Positions 28,666-36,555 are shown, numbered from the stretch's first letter. The stretch is 64,000 bases of DNA from Mycolicibacterium sediminis (GCF_010731735.1 NZ_AP022588.1:2108001-2172000), one strand, 5' to 3'. Numbers and translations: made by a program. The notes: generated from the letters alone by a model not told the origin.

Positions 28666-29679
28666 GTGAACCCCGAATCCTTAGCTTCTGAATCCACCCT
28701 CGTCCATCGACACGAGGTGCGCACCGGTGACGTCAACGAGGTCCGGAAGCACCTGGGCCGGTTGTACCGCGCCGACATCGACGTGAGGATCCTCGATCCC
28801 ATGCGCGCCCGAGCCGGCACGACGCGCCCTGGGCTCCTGCATCGCCGCATCGACGCAGGCGCCTTCTCGCTGGAGGACGTGCGGCACGGCGGTCAGGCGG
28901 AGACCCGAGCGGACGACGTGCCCGGCGTCGTCGTGCTGTGGACGGTCGGCGGCCAGGTGGACAACTCCGTGAACGATGCGGTGGGTGCCGCGGGTCCGGG
29001 TGACGTCGTGCTGGGCTCGGCAGGCAATGCCGATGTCGTCCTGAGGACACGGGATCCCCTCCTCAAGACTGCGGTGCTCGATCAGGACCTCCTCGACCGC
29101 GTGGCCGCGGACTCGACTGCGATGCGGCTCAAGCCGGTGCGCTTCACGTCGATCACCCCGCGCGGCCCGGAGTCGGCCGCGGCATGGATCAAGGTCCGGC
29201 GCTTCGTCGAGGAGACGGTCCTCGCCGACGAGGAGGTCGCCACGCCGCTCGTGATCGCCTCGGCGGCACGGCTTCTCGCAGCCACCACACTCGCGGTGTT
29301 CCCGAACACCGCGTCGGAGGCGGACGACGCGGAATCGGGCGCGGACCTGTCGCACCATCCCGCACTGGTGCGGCGGGCCGTGGGCTACATCGAAGAACAC
29401 GCCTCCGACGACATCGGCGTCGTGGACATCGCCGCAGCCGTCTACGTGACGCCGCGCGCGCTGCAGTACATGTTCCGCCGCCACCTCGACACCACGCCGA
29501 TGGCGTATCTACGGCGGGTGCGACTCGACCATGTCCACCGCGCCCTACGGGAGGGCACCAGGGACGCCGACACCGTGACGGCGATCGCCGCCCGGTGGGG
29601 ATTCGCCCACACCGGGCGGTTCGCCGTGCTGTACCGCGAGACGTTCGGGCAGAGCCCGCACGTCACCCTGCGGCAGTAG
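28666..29679 (+). CDS. AraC-family transcriptional regulator
   Basis: About 337 residues. The N-terminal domain is a cupin-like AraC-binding domain; the C-terminal part has two HTH units (VVDIAAAVYVTPRALQYMF, and TVTAIAARWGFAHTGRFAVLY ending ETFGQSP). GTG 28666. Upstream, TATAGT (28608-28613) looks like a sigma-A -10, and a GTTT-N15-GGGCC pair (28594 onward) is a poor SigF candidate. Target genes and ligand unknown. The next genes are convergent. Confidence 0.88.
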   Translation: MNPESLASESTLVHRHEVRTGDVNEVRKHLGRLYRADIDVRILDPMRARAGTTRPGLLHRRIDAGAFSLEDVRHGGQAETRADDVPGVVVLWTVGGQVDNSVNDAVGAAGPGDVVLGSAGNADVVLRTRDPLLKTAVLDQDLLDRVAADSTAMRLKPVRFTSITPRGPESAAAWIKVRRFVEETVLADEEVATPLVIASAARLLAATTLAVFPNTASEADDAESGADLSHHPALVRRAVGYIEEHASDDIGVVDIAAAVYVTPRALQYMFRRHLDTTPMAYLRRVRLDHVHRALREGTRDADTVTAIAARWGFAHTGRFAVLYRETFGQSPHVTLRQ

Positions 29680-29682
29680 TAC

Positions 29683-30009
29683 TCAGGTGGGGTCGTGGCC
29701 CCAGTTCATCAGCGAGTACCGCCACCGACTGTCCTCGACGTCACCCGAGGGTCGTTGCGCCAGATGGCGCTTCACGTATCCGACGACCTTCCGCATGTGC
29801 GCGTAGTCGTCGTCGCCGAGGTCGCCCTTCTTGGACTTCAAGATCTCGACGATGTGTCGCCCACTCGCGTGCCCCGTGGACTCCGAGTCGCCGGACTTCT
29901 GCCCGACCTCCTTGGATTCGTCTGAGTCGAGCCACTTCTCGAGCTGACTGGCGGTCATGTTCACGGCGTCGTGGAAGTCCTTCCACGTCGCGTCGTCGTC
30001 GTCGGTCAT
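29683..30009 (-). CDS. DUF3140 protein
   Basis: About 108 residues, cytoplasmic, highly charged. It matches the DUF3140 pattern: WKDFHDAVNMTASQLEKWL, GHASGRHIVEIL, and WRYSLMNWGHDP at the C-terminus. ATG 30009 lies eight bases after the DUF2795 stop, so the two form a unit. DUF3140 and DUF2795 genes are often stress-induced neighbours in actinobacteria; no biochemical role is known. Confidence 0.85.
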   Translation of the reverse strand: MTDDDDATWKDFHDAVNMTASQLEKWLDSDESKEVGQKSGDSESTGHASGRHIVEILKSKKGDLGDDDYAHMRKVVGYVKRHLAQRPSGDVEDSRWRYSLMNWGHDPT

Positions 30010-30017
30010 CGGGTGAC

Positions 30018-30197
30018 CTAGAAGAGTGCCTTCTCGACCTGATCGGGTCCGCCGAAGTCGCCGTCGGGGAGGCCGGCGATGTCGTCGACGACGCCCTGCT
30101 CGGCACCGTTGCTCTTCGCGAGGTCGACGAGATCGGCCTTGCTGGAGGGGTAGCTGGCGCCCGCGAGGGCCTTCTGTACATCGATGGGATTCGGCAT
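30018..30197 (-). CDS. DUF2795 protein, 59 aa
   Basis: Short protein starting PNPIDVQKALAGASYP, matching DUF2795 (also called the ATP-independent helix-bundle-like YbjQ-unrelated small domain of unknown function). ATG 30197 is nine bases after the -10 box of a perfect SigF-type promoter, so the mRNA should be leaderless. Cotranscribed with DUF3140. Function unknown; I do not assign one. Confidence 0.85.
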   Translation of the reverse strand: MPNPIDVQKALAGASYPSSKADLVDLAKSNGAEQGVVDDIAGLPDGDFGGPDQVEKALF

Positions 30198-30206
30198 GCC
30201 GCCCAC

Positions 30207-30231
30207 GTACCCGGGTGATCGGCGCGAAAAC
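30207..30231 (-). promoter_or_regulatory. SigF-type promoter, leaderless geometry
   Basis: On the minus strand GTTT (30231-30228), 15-base spacer, GGGTAC (30212-30207), then nine bases to the ATG at 30197. Full consensus match. Confidence 0.72.
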
Positions 30232-30350
30232 GCCGGGTGCCGGAAAACGAACGACTTCCTTCGCGACGGCGATGGTCGATTGTCCGACGAGGCCGCGGAC
30301 CACGAACACCGCGCTATTCTTCGTTCGAATTGATCAGATCGGGAGGTTGC

Positions 30351-31058
30351 GTGTCGCACGACGAGGCAACGTCGAGGATTGCCGAGATGGCGGCGCTGTT
30401 GGCGGACGTGCAGCGCAACGTTCCCAACGACGTCGGCGCGATGCTGTCCGAGATCATCGACAGCGCCACGCGTGCGCTTCCGGGCGCGCAGTACGCGGGT
30501 GTGACGGTGGCGAGCCGCGGCGGTGAGGTGCGGTCGATTGCGGCCACCAACCCCATCGCGGCAGCGCTCGACGAGATCCAGGAGCGGGAGCGGCAGGGGC
30601 CGTGCCTGGAGGCCGCGTGGGAGGACCACGTGGTCAGGGTCGACGATCTGACCACGGAGAGCCGGTGGCCGCGCTACTCCCGCAGTGCCCTGCGGGAGAG
30701 CCCCGTCCGGTCGATCGTCTCGTTCCGACTGTTCGTCGACCAGAGCACCCTCGGCGCATTGAACTTCTATGCCGAGGAGCCCGGCGCGTTCGACGACGAC
30801 GCCGTCGAATTGGGCTTCGTCTTCGCCACCCATGCCGCGCTGGCGTGGGGGATGATGCGGCGGGACGAACAGTTTCGCAGCGCGCTCGCGTCGCGGGACA
30901 TCATCGGCCAGGCCAAGGGCATGCTCATGGAGCGTTTCGCCGTCGACGCGGTACGCGCCTTCGATCTGTTGAAGAAGCTGTCGCAGGACACGAACACGCC
31001 GGTGACCCGAATCGCCGAGCAGATCGTGGAGAAGGGCACCGCGCAGCACGAACGCTGA
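30351..31058 (+). CDS. GAF-ANTAR RNA-binding antiterminator
   Basis: About 235 residues: a GAF sensor domain (about 15-165, with GPCLEAAWEDHVVRVDDL) and a C-terminal ANTAR domain (SRDIIGQAKGMLMERFAVDA, about 178-230). ANTAR proteins bind paired hexaloop RNA hairpins and block terminators. GTG 30351 follows GGGAGG. Its RNA targets are not evident in the window. Placed in a stress cluster it adds an RNA-level control layer. Confidence 0.9.
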   Translation: MSHDEATSRIAEMAALLADVQRNVPNDVGAMLSEIIDSATRALPGAQYAGVTVASRGGEVRSIAATNPIAAALDEIQERERQGPCLEAAWEDHVVRVDDLTTESRWPRYSRSALRESPVRSIVSFRLFVDQSTLGALNFYAEEPGAFDDDAVELGFVFATHAALAWGMMRRDEQFRSALASRDIIGQAKGMLMERFAVDAVRAFDLLKKLSQDTNTPVTRIAEQIVEKGTAQHER

Positions 31059-31061
31059 CCG

Positions 31062-31087
31062 GTTTCGTCGCACGTCGCACGGGGTAG
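31062..31087 (+). promoter_or_regulatory. SigF-type promoter for small lipoprotein
   Basis: GTTT (31062-31065), 16-base spacer, GGGTAG (31082-31087), 38 bases before the ATG. The spacer CGTCGCACGTCGCACG resembles that at 27186 (CGCCGCACGTCGCTC). Confidence 0.65.
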
Positions 31088-31125
31088 CGCCGCTGGTAGT
31101 CCCTTTCACCGGCGAGGAGTTCACC

Positions 31126-31359
31126 ATGTCCGTAATGCGTTGCACCAAGGCCAGGTTCATGGCGGTCGTGGGATCGGCTGTGATGTTGCTGGGCCCCATC
31201 CCGTTGCTCGCTGGATGCACCGACGGCGGCGGCGACGCGCCCAGCTTCACCACGACACAGTCGTCACTGGACGACAGCACGCCGACGAGTGACCGCCACC
31301 CGGAACCGTCGGGCCGACCGGACGGCGACGATTCCGAGATCGGTACCGGCTCTAACTAA
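31126..31359 (+). CDS. Small secreted lipoprotein, 77 aa
   Basis: Signal peptide with lipobox LLAGC (lipidated Cys at about residue 31), then a short Ser/Thr/Asp-rich, apparently disordered mature part. ATG 31126 follows GGCGAGGAG. No family recognised. It has a good SigF-type promoter. The mature part is too short for an enzyme; a structural or surface-stress role is a guess. Confidence 0.7.
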   Translation: MSVMRCTKARFMAVVGSAVMLLGPIPLLAGCTDGGGDAPSFTTTQSSLDDSTPTSDRHPEPSGRPDGDDSEIGTGSN

Positions 31360-31413
31360 TTCGTCGTCGGCGGTCGAAGCCGGGACATCCGTCAAACGAA
31401 GCGAAACACCCGC

Positions 31414-31433
31414 CGTTGACTATCCCGTCAACG
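31414..31433. promoter_or_regulatory. Perfect palindrome upstream of sigma gene
   Basis: CGTTGAC (31414-31420), six-base centre TATCCC, GTCAACG (31427-31433). A related half-site GTCAAACG lies at 31391. Probably a dimeric regulator operator in the 261-base gap between the lipoprotein and the sigma factor; no protein-coding gene is convincing there. Confidence 0.5.
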
Positions 31434-31620
31434 AAAGGAAACTTGATGGATTTGAGAGGTTCAGACGCTGAAACGACTGCTGGGAACGCATCTTCGGCCG
31501 ATCGGAGACCGCCCGCCCGGACTCGTGATCGGGTTCCCACGGCGGTGCATCGGGGTGCAGACTCTTCGGCAGGGCCCTTTAGCCACGTGGGGTGTATGAC
31601 ACCGAGGCTCAGGAGGTCGC

Positions 31621-32490
31621 ATGACCGCGGAGATTCAGGAAGACCGGACCGAGACCGTGACGCACACTCGGTCGGGAGACCGGATCGCACGGGCCACGGC
31701 CTCCCACGCCGACGAGCAGTACGACGGCGTACACGAGATGTTTCACGAACTCCGCGCCCTCGACCCGAACTGCGCGGCGTTTCGCCGGCTGCGGGAGCGA
31801 ATCATCGAGCAGTGCCTGCCGTTGGCCGACCACATCGCCCGGCGCTACCACCGCGGTAGCGAGTCGCTGGACGACCTCGTTCAGGTGGCGCGTGTCGGAC
31901 TGCTGAACGCGGTCAACCGGTACGACCCCGACGCGGGCGACTTCCTCGCGTTCGCGGTCCCGACCGTCATGGGGGAGGTCAAGCGGTACTACCGCGACTT
32001 CAGCTGGGCGGTGAAGGTGCCGCGGCGGCTGAAGGACATCTACCCGCACATCGCACCGACGATCAGCGACCTGTCGCAGAAGCTGGGGCGGGCACCGACA
32101 CCGTCGGAGCTGGCCGCTGAATTGCGCGTTCCCCGTGAGGATCTCGTCGAAGGTCTGGTGGCGGGCGCGTCGTATACCGCGCGGTCGATCGATGCGGTCT
32201 TCGGTGACGACGACGACGGCGTCGCGATCGTGGACCGGCTCGGAGGGCCCGACCCGGCCATCCGGCACATCGAGGACCGCGAGGACCTGCGCGCCCATCT
32301 CGCGACGCTGCCGCGGCGGGAACAGCAGATTCTCCAGATGCGGTTCTTCGAGTCGCTGACGCAGAGCGAGATCGCGGCCCGGGTCGGACTGTCCCAGATG
32401 CACGTCTCGCGCCTGCTCGCACGCGCACTCGACACCCTGCGCGAGCGCATGAGCGACGACGGGGTGGCGCCGATGTCCCGCGTGGGCTGA
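31621..32490 (+). CDS. SigB/SigF/SigG-family RNA polymerase sigma factor
   Basis: About 289 residues. Sigma region 2 (LADHIARRYHRGSESLDDLVQVARVGLL; -10 recognition helix follows), region 3 (LSQKLGRAPTPSELAAELRV) and region 4 (LPRREQQILQMRFFESLTQSEIAARVGLSQMHVSRLLARAL). This is the group 3 SigF type, whose known promoter is GTTT-N15-17-GGGTA, exactly the boxes repeated through this island. ATG 31621 follows CAGGAGG. No anti-sigma gene is directly adjacent, unlike canonical usfX-sigF; candidate partners are at 26120, 26763, 33545 and 39997. Confidence 0.92.
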   Translation: MTAEIQEDRTETVTHTRSGDRIARATASHADEQYDGVHEMFHELRALDPNCAAFRRLRERIIEQCLPLADHIARRYHRGSESLDDLVQVARVGLLNAVNRYDPDAGDFLAFAVPTVMGEVKRYYRDFSWAVKVPRRLKDIYPHIAPTISDLSQKLGRAPTPSELAAELRVPREDLVEGLVAGASYTARSIDAVFGDDDDGVAIVDRLGGPDPAIRHIEDREDLRAHLATLPRREQQILQMRFFESLTQSEIAARVGLSQMHVSRLLARALDTLRERMSDDGVAPMSRVG

Positions 32491-32507
32491 CTTCTGCGCG
32501 CAGGTTC

Positions 32508-32532
32508 GGTTGACGGCACTCACATCGGGTAG
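32508..32532 (+). promoter_or_regulatory. SigF-type promoter, leaderless geometry
   Basis: GGTT (32508-32511), 15-base spacer, GGGTAG (32527-32532), nine bases before the ATG at 32542. Confidence 0.6.
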
Positions 32533-32541
32533 TCGAATCAC

Positions 32542-33558
32542 ATGGTGACGCCTTCTGCGGACGACGCCCCACTCGGTGTGGTGGGGGTGGGTGCGTCGGC
32601 CGGAGGGGTCGAGGCGCTCAAGCAATTCGCCGCCGGTCTTCCGCCGGACCTGCGCCAGGCAGTGTTGGTGGTCCTGCACGTCGCGCCCAGCGCGCCGAGC
32701 GTCCTCGGCCAGATCCTGGACCGCAGCGGTCCGCTGCCGGCCGCCGCGGCGCGCGACGGCGAACCGTTGCGGGCCGGACGGCTGTACGTCGCCGTACCGG
32801 ACCGGCACATGCTCGTCGAGGACGGCAGGATCGTGCTCTCGGGCGGGCCGACCGAGGACCGGCACCGGCCGGCGATCAACCCACTGATGCGCTCGCTCGC
32901 ACTGTCCTACGGCCCGAAGGCGACCGGCATCGTGATGTCCGGGGTGCTCGACGACGGCGTCCTGGGGTTGCAGGCAATCCGCTCGCGGGGAGGGGTGACG
33001 ATGGTGCAGGACCCCGACGATGCCCTGTACCCGGACATGCCACGCAACGCCCTGGCGATGGTGGACGTGCAGCACACGGTCTCTGCTGCCGGGGCAGGCG
33101 CGCTATTGAAGTCCCTCGAACCGAGCCACGACAACGGATCGACGGGTACGCCGGATCCGGTGCTCGCGTTGGAGAACGAGATCGCCATGGGACCGCCATT
33201 CGGGGAATTCGACGTCATGGAGCTGGGCGTGCCATCGGGACACACGTGTCCCGACTGCAGCGGCTCCCTGGTCTCCATCGGCGACGGGAACCTGCGCTGC
33301 CGGATCGGACACGCGTGGACGCCCGAGGCGCTGCTCGAGGCGTGGACCCAGGACACCGAGAACGCGCTGGGTGTCGCACTGCGCAGCCTCCTCGAAAAGG
33401 CGCAGTTGGCTCGTTCGCATGCCAAGGTGATCAACGACGGCGTGCTCAGCAGCCGGTATCTCGAGATCGCCGAGGAGGCGGACAGTGCGGCGAGCGAGTT
33501 GAGGAAGCTGCTGGGCAGCTCGTCGCGGGTATGGGGGAAGCCCCGTGACCCGTCCTGA
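32542..33558 (+). CDS. CheB methylesterase-domain protein without receiver
   Basis: About 338 residues. CheB catalytic domain with Ser19 (GVGASAGG), His46 (VLHVAPS) and an Asp in SGVLDDGVLG near residue 139; no N-terminal receiver domain. The C-terminal third contains a four-cysteine-like CPDCSG...CRIGHAW segment that may bind metal, and a helical tail. Mycobacteria lack flagella and chemoreceptors, so the substrate is not a classical MCP. It overlaps the STAS-HATPase gene by 14 bases and a CheR-PAS gene lies 3 kb away. The ATG is leaderless by promoter spacing. Confidence 0.9.
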   Translation: MVTPSADDAPLGVVGVGASAGGVEALKQFAAGLPPDLRQAVLVVLHVAPSAPSVLGQILDRSGPLPAAAARDGEPLRAGRLYVAVPDRHMLVEDGRIVLSGGPTEDRHRPAINPLMRSLALSYGPKATGIVMSGVLDDGVLGLQAIRSRGGVTMVQDPDDALYPDMPRNALAMVDVQHTVSAAGAGALLKSLEPSHDNGSTGTPDPVLALENEIAMGPPFGEFDVMELGVPSGHTCPDCSGSLVSIGDGNLRCRIGHAWTPEALLEAWTQDTENALGVALRSLLEKAQLARSHAKVINDGVLSSRYLEIAEEADSAASELRKLLGSSSRVWGKPRDPS

Positions 33559-34306
33559 CGACGCCGATCTGCTGAGGATCGATCAGCACGTCGCCCCGGG
33601 GCATACCGCCCTGCTGATGAGCGGCGTCCTGGACGGCGTCACCTACCGGACTGCGCGCGACGCGATCCTCAAGGCGGCGGTCGACGGACCCGCCAACCTC
33701 GTCATGGACGTGACCGACGTCGTCGCGCCAAGGCCGTCGGCATGGGCGGTGTTCACCAGTGCCCGGTGGCTGACCAACCAGTGGCCGGACGTGCCGATGG
33801 GCATCTCCTGTGCGCACGCGTCGGGTCGGCGGACGTTGGCGCGCAACGGCATCGCCCGGTACGTCCCGGTGTTCCGGGACGTCGACGCGGCGGTCGCGGC
33901 GCTGACCCGGGAGCACCCCGGCGTGCGCCGACGCATGCGTCACGAGTGGCCGGCGACGTCGTCGTCGGTGCCCGCCGCACGCGAATTCGTCGCGCACTGG
34001 CTGACGGCATGGGGTTCGGCCGACATGGTCGCCACGGCGACCGTCGTGGCGACGGTGCTCGTCGACAACGTCCTGCGGCACACCGACAGTCGCCCGGATC
34101 TCCGGCTCGAGCTGAACCGCGCCAACGTGACCGTCGCGGTCTCCGACGGGAACAGCGCGGCGGCAGCGGTCCGGGAGGACGCCGAAGCGGCAGGCCGGTT
34201 GAGCGAGCTGACCATCGTCGGCGTACTCACGCTGGCCTGGGGCAACACCCCGATCGACGGCGGCAAGACGGTGTGGGCCGTGATGGGACCCCAGAACCGG
34301 CTCTGA
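33545..34306 (+). CDS. STAS-HATPase fusion protein (sigma partner-switch regulator)
   Basis: About 253 residues. The N-terminal 120 or so resemble a STAS/MEDS-like domain (HTALLMSGVLDGVTYRT, LVMDVTDVVAPRPSAW); the C-terminal part is a GHKL ATP-binding domain with N-box VATVLVDNVLRHT and AVSDGNSA as degenerate G1. Fusing antagonist-like and kinase-like halves in one chain is unusual. GTG 33545 overlaps cheB by 14 bases, so the two are coupled. It probably acts on the nearby sigma factor or on CheB/CheR signalling; both are inference. Confidence 0.8.
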   Translation: MTRPDDADLLRIDQHVAPGHTALLMSGVLDGVTYRTARDAILKAAVDGPANLVMDVTDVVAPRPSAWAVFTSARWLTNQWPDVPMGISCAHASGRRTLARNGIARYVPVFRDVDAAVAALTREHPGVRRRMRHEWPATSSSVPAAREFVAHWLTAWGSADMVATATVVATVLVDNVLRHTDSRPDLRLELNRANVTVAVSDGNSAAAAVREDAEAAGRLSELTIVGVLTLAWGNTPIDGGKTVWAVMGPQNRL

Positions 34307-34315
34307 CGAGGCCGC

Positions 34316-34340
34316 GTTTGTCGCCGACGTCGTCGGGTAC
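34316..34340 (+). promoter_or_regulatory. SigF-type promoter for holin-like/DUF3618 operon
   Basis: GTTT (34316-34319), 15-base spacer, GGGTAC (34335-34340), 38 bases before the ATG. Confidence 0.68.
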
Positions 34341-34378
34341 CGCGTCCCCAGGAACCGACCTTGGGAGGCGAGACGGTC

Positions 34379-34792
34379 ATGGACGCAACCGCGAACACCA
34401 GACCCGGCGATACGGACGCATCGATGGGCGAGCTGCTCGGGCGACTGTCCGCGCAGACCTCGAGGCTGGTGCGTGACGAGATCCGGTTGGCGCAACGGGA
34501 GTTCCAGGACTCCGCGAAGCATGCGGCATTCGGAGCGGGCCTCGGTGGGGCCGCCGGAGTGCTGGCACTGTTCGGGTTCGGGGCGGTGATCGCCGCGGGC
34601 ATCGCCGCGCTGGCACTGGTGCTGCCCGTCTGGGCGGCCGCGCTCATCGTCGCCGCGGTGCTCTTCGTGGTGGCCGGCATCGCAGGCGCGCTGGCCAAGA
34701 AGCAGGTGGACGAGGTCGCACCCGTGGCCCCCAGGACGGCCGAGACCGTCAAGGACGACGTACGAGAGGTGAACGATGCCCGCCATGCCTGA
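34379..34792 (+). CDS. Phage holin superfamily III (DUF1469-like) membrane protein
   Basis: About 137 residues: N-terminal amphipathic LLGRLSAQTSRLVRDEIRLAQREF, then two membrane helices and a charged C-terminus. In actinobacteria this family is chromosomal, not phage, and travels with DUF3618. GGGAGG lies upstream of ATG 34379. The stop overlaps the DUF3618 gene by 17 bases. It probably acts on envelope organisation under stress. Confidence 0.85.
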   Translation: MDATANTRPGDTDASMGELLGRLSAQTSRLVRDEIRLAQREFQDSAKHAAFGAGLGGAAGVLALFGFGAVIAAGIAALALVLPVWAAALIVAAVLFVVAGIAGALAKKQVDEVAPVAPRTAETVKDDVREVNDARHA

Positions 34793-35078
34793 CGACCCAC
34801 GACCCGAACCCGACGAGGACGCCGGCGTCGACGAACTGCAGGCCGACATCGAGGCGACCCGCGAGGAACTGGCGGACACCGTGTCGGCGCTCGCCGACAA
34901 GGTCGACGTGAAGGCGCGGGCCCACGACAAGGCCGAGGAGGCCAAGGCCGCAGTGGCGCAGAAGGCGCACGACGTCGGCTCCGGCATCGACGCCAACCGG
35001 GGCAGCGCCGCAGGCATCGCGGTCGGCGTGCTGGTGGTCGTCGGCCTCCTGGCGTGGTGGCGGCGACGTCGCCGCTGA
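34776..35078 (+). CDS. DUF3618 membrane protein
   Basis: About 100 residues: DUF3618 signature VDELQADIEATREELADTVSAL, a Lys/Ala-rich helical middle, and a C-terminal membrane helix ending in a run of arginines, which suggests a tail-anchored protein with the bulk in the cytoplasm. ATG 34776 follows GAGAGG. Second gene of the SigF-type operon. Confidence 0.87.
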   Translation: MPAMPDDPRPEPDEDAGVDELQADIEATREELADTVSALADKVDVKARAHDKAEEAKAAVAQKAHDVGSGIDANRGSAAGIAVGVLVVVGLLAWWRRRRR

Positions 35079-35203
35079 CGCCCGGACCGCGGTGGACGGG
35101 GAACGATCACCGCGGGCCAGATCGCGAAGCGCGTGGCGCCCGGAGAATCGCCGCCGCAGGCCGGGGTAGGGGTCAGCGACGTCGCGGATTCGAAGGAGGT
35201 GCC

Positions 35204-35875
35204 ATGACCCAGACGATCGACCGGCCCACGGCCACCAGGCGCAAGGCCGTCAAGGTGGCCTTCGACGAGGGTGACGTCATCTTCGCCGAGGGTGACCCGC
35301 CCGAGTGCGTCTACCTGATCACCGAGGGCAAGGTCCGCCTCGGCCGTGTCTCCCCCGCCGGCAAGAAGTGCCTCTACACGGTGCTCGGACCGTCGGACGT
35401 GCTCGGCGAGGTGGCGGTCCTCGACGGCACCGGGCAGCCCGCGACCGCCGTCGCGATGACCGACGTCCGGGCGGTGGCGTGGGACCGGTCGCAGCTGACC
35501 GATCTCGCCGCGGCCCATCCCTCGGCCGCCGACCACCTGATGCGCGTGCTGGCGCGCCGGATCCGGCGTAGCTCCGACGACATCACCGACCTGATGTCGG
35601 CAACGGTGTCGGCCCGCGTCGCCAAGCACCTGCTCCGGCTCGCACAGCAGTTCGGCCGCCAGGACGGCGGCGTGATCCGACTCACCCTCGACCTCAACCA
35701 GGAGCAGTTCGCGCAGCTCGCGGGGACGTCGAGGGAATGCGTCAATCGTGCACTGGCCGACTTCTGCGAGCACGGCTGGATCAGACTGCGGGACAACGTC
35801 GTCGAGATCGTGGACTCCCAGCCCCTGGCGCAGCGGATGGATGGTGAGCGCCGTCTCGGCGCCGTGCAGCGCTGA
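35204..35875 (+). CDS. Crp/Fnr-family regulator with altered cyclic-nucleotide pocket
   Basis: About 223 residues: cyclic nucleotide-binding beta-roll (about 15-125), dimer helix, then HTH_Crp (LNQEQFAQLAGTSRECVNRAL). The phosphate-binding cassette reads LGEVAVLDGTGQPATAV; where cAMP-binding CRPs have Pro-Arg-(Ser/Thr), this protein has Pro-Ala-Thr, so the key Arg is missing and cAMP binding is doubtful. ATG 35204 after AAGGAGG. A GGGTAG at 35164 lacks a good -35. Confidence 0.9.
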   Translation: MTQTIDRPTATRRKAVKVAFDEGDVIFAEGDPPECVYLITEGKVRLGRVSPAGKKCLYTVLGPSDVLGEVAVLDGTGQPATAVAMTDVRAVAWDRSQLTDLAAAHPSAADHLMRVLARRIRRSSDDITDLMSATVSARVAKHLLRLAQQFGRQDGGVIRLTLDLNQEQFAQLAGTSRECVNRALADFCEHGWIRLRDNVVEIVDSQPLAQRMDGERRLGAVQR

Positions 35876-35942
35876 GTCGATCCCGGCGTCGGGACACGGC
35901 CGAGTCGACGCCGGACCATCGCCGACCCGGCCGTCGGGGCGG

Positions 35943-35968
35943 GTTTGAGCGTCGGCGGAACCGGGCAG
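35943..35968 (+). promoter_or_regulatory. Possible SigF-type promoter before hairpin
   Basis: GTTT (35943-35946), 16-base spacer, GGGCAG (35963-35968). The -35 half is identical to the phoU promoter (GGGTTTGAGCGTC). The -10 has C in place of T. Confidence 0.4.
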
Positions 35969-35996
35969 GCTGCCAGCGCCCGCACACCCAGCGTTT

Positions 35997-36054
35997 GCGG
36001 ACGCGCGGTGCTTGAGGCGTTGAGAACGCAGCGCCTCAAGCACCCCGTCCGCGC
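35997..36054 (+). ncRNA. Strong stem-loop; candidate small RNA or leader element
   Basis: Two 23-base arms (35997-36019 and 36032-36054) around a 12-base loop; the loop-proximal 13 bases, GGTGCTTGAGGCG, pair perfectly, and a seven-base stem GCGGACG follows after a small internal loop. It lies about 30 bases after a SigF-like promoter and 58 bases before a doubtful GTG start. No U-tract follows. Confidence 0.45.
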
Positions 36055-36111
36055 TGCCGGGGCCGGAGCCATTGCGTCCAGCCCCTCGTCGGCCGACAAT
36101 GAGCCCCTGGC

Positions 36112-36555
36112 GTGCAGAGGGGGTGTCCACTGACGATCGGCGCGGATTCCCGGTGTGTCCCCGGTGACGAGGAGGCCTCGGCGCCCACCCGACGAGGTGC
36201 CCTCGCCGCGACCCGCGCGTCCCAACTCCGCCGACGTCTGATTGAACTGGCGGGGGGCTGCGCACCGACCCCGGCCGCGGCGGTATTCGCTCAGCAGTGC
36301 GCCCAGCAGGCGGTGGGGCGTGCCGCGGTCGCCCACCAGTCGGCGCTGTCCCGCCACGACGAGACGCGGCGGGTGCACCTGCGCGCGGCCGCCGCCCACG
36401 AGCAGGCGGCGATCGTGTCGCACTGCCTCGACAGCGACCGCCATCAGGAGGCCGCGGAACGGCATCGCGACGCCGCGGCCCAGCACGCGGCGATCATCGC
36501 GTCGCTCAGCGGTCGGGTGGTTCCTCTGATTCGACCATCAGCAACGCGCCACTGA
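36112..36555 (+). CDS. Hypothetical Ala/His-rich helical protein, 147 aa
   Basis: No family recognised. The C-terminal half (SALSRHDETRRVHLRAAAAH, then SDRHQEAAERHRDAAAQHAA) looks like amphipathic helices with real codon bias, but the N-terminal part is poor. GTG 36112 is weakly supported. The 3' end overlaps the end of the CheR-PAS gene by 50 bases on the opposite strand. If it is not a gene, 35876-36505 is a 630-base gap holding only the promoter-like site and the stem-loop. Confidence 0.4.
   Translation: MQRGCPLTIGADSRCVPGDEEASAPTRRGALAATRASQLRRRLIELAGGCAPTPAAAVFAQQCAQQAVGRAAVAHQSALSRHDETRRVHLRAAAAHEQAAIVSHCLDSDRHQEAAERHRDAAAQHAAIIASLSGRVVPLIRPSATRH

Noticed and set aside
31416..31859. 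Plus-strand ORF upstream of the sigma gene
   Set aside because: Overlaps the first 239 bases of the sigma factor in another frame, and the overlapping part has the Arg/Pro-rich composition of a shadow frame.
35145..35169. GGGTAG before the Crp-like gene as SigF promoter
   Set aside because: The -35 position reads GAAT; not supported.
33446..36265. 939-codon minus-strand open frame
   Set aside because: It runs antisense to four well-supported genes (STAS-HATPase, holin-like, DUF3618, Crp) and its composition is that of a GC-rich shadow frame.
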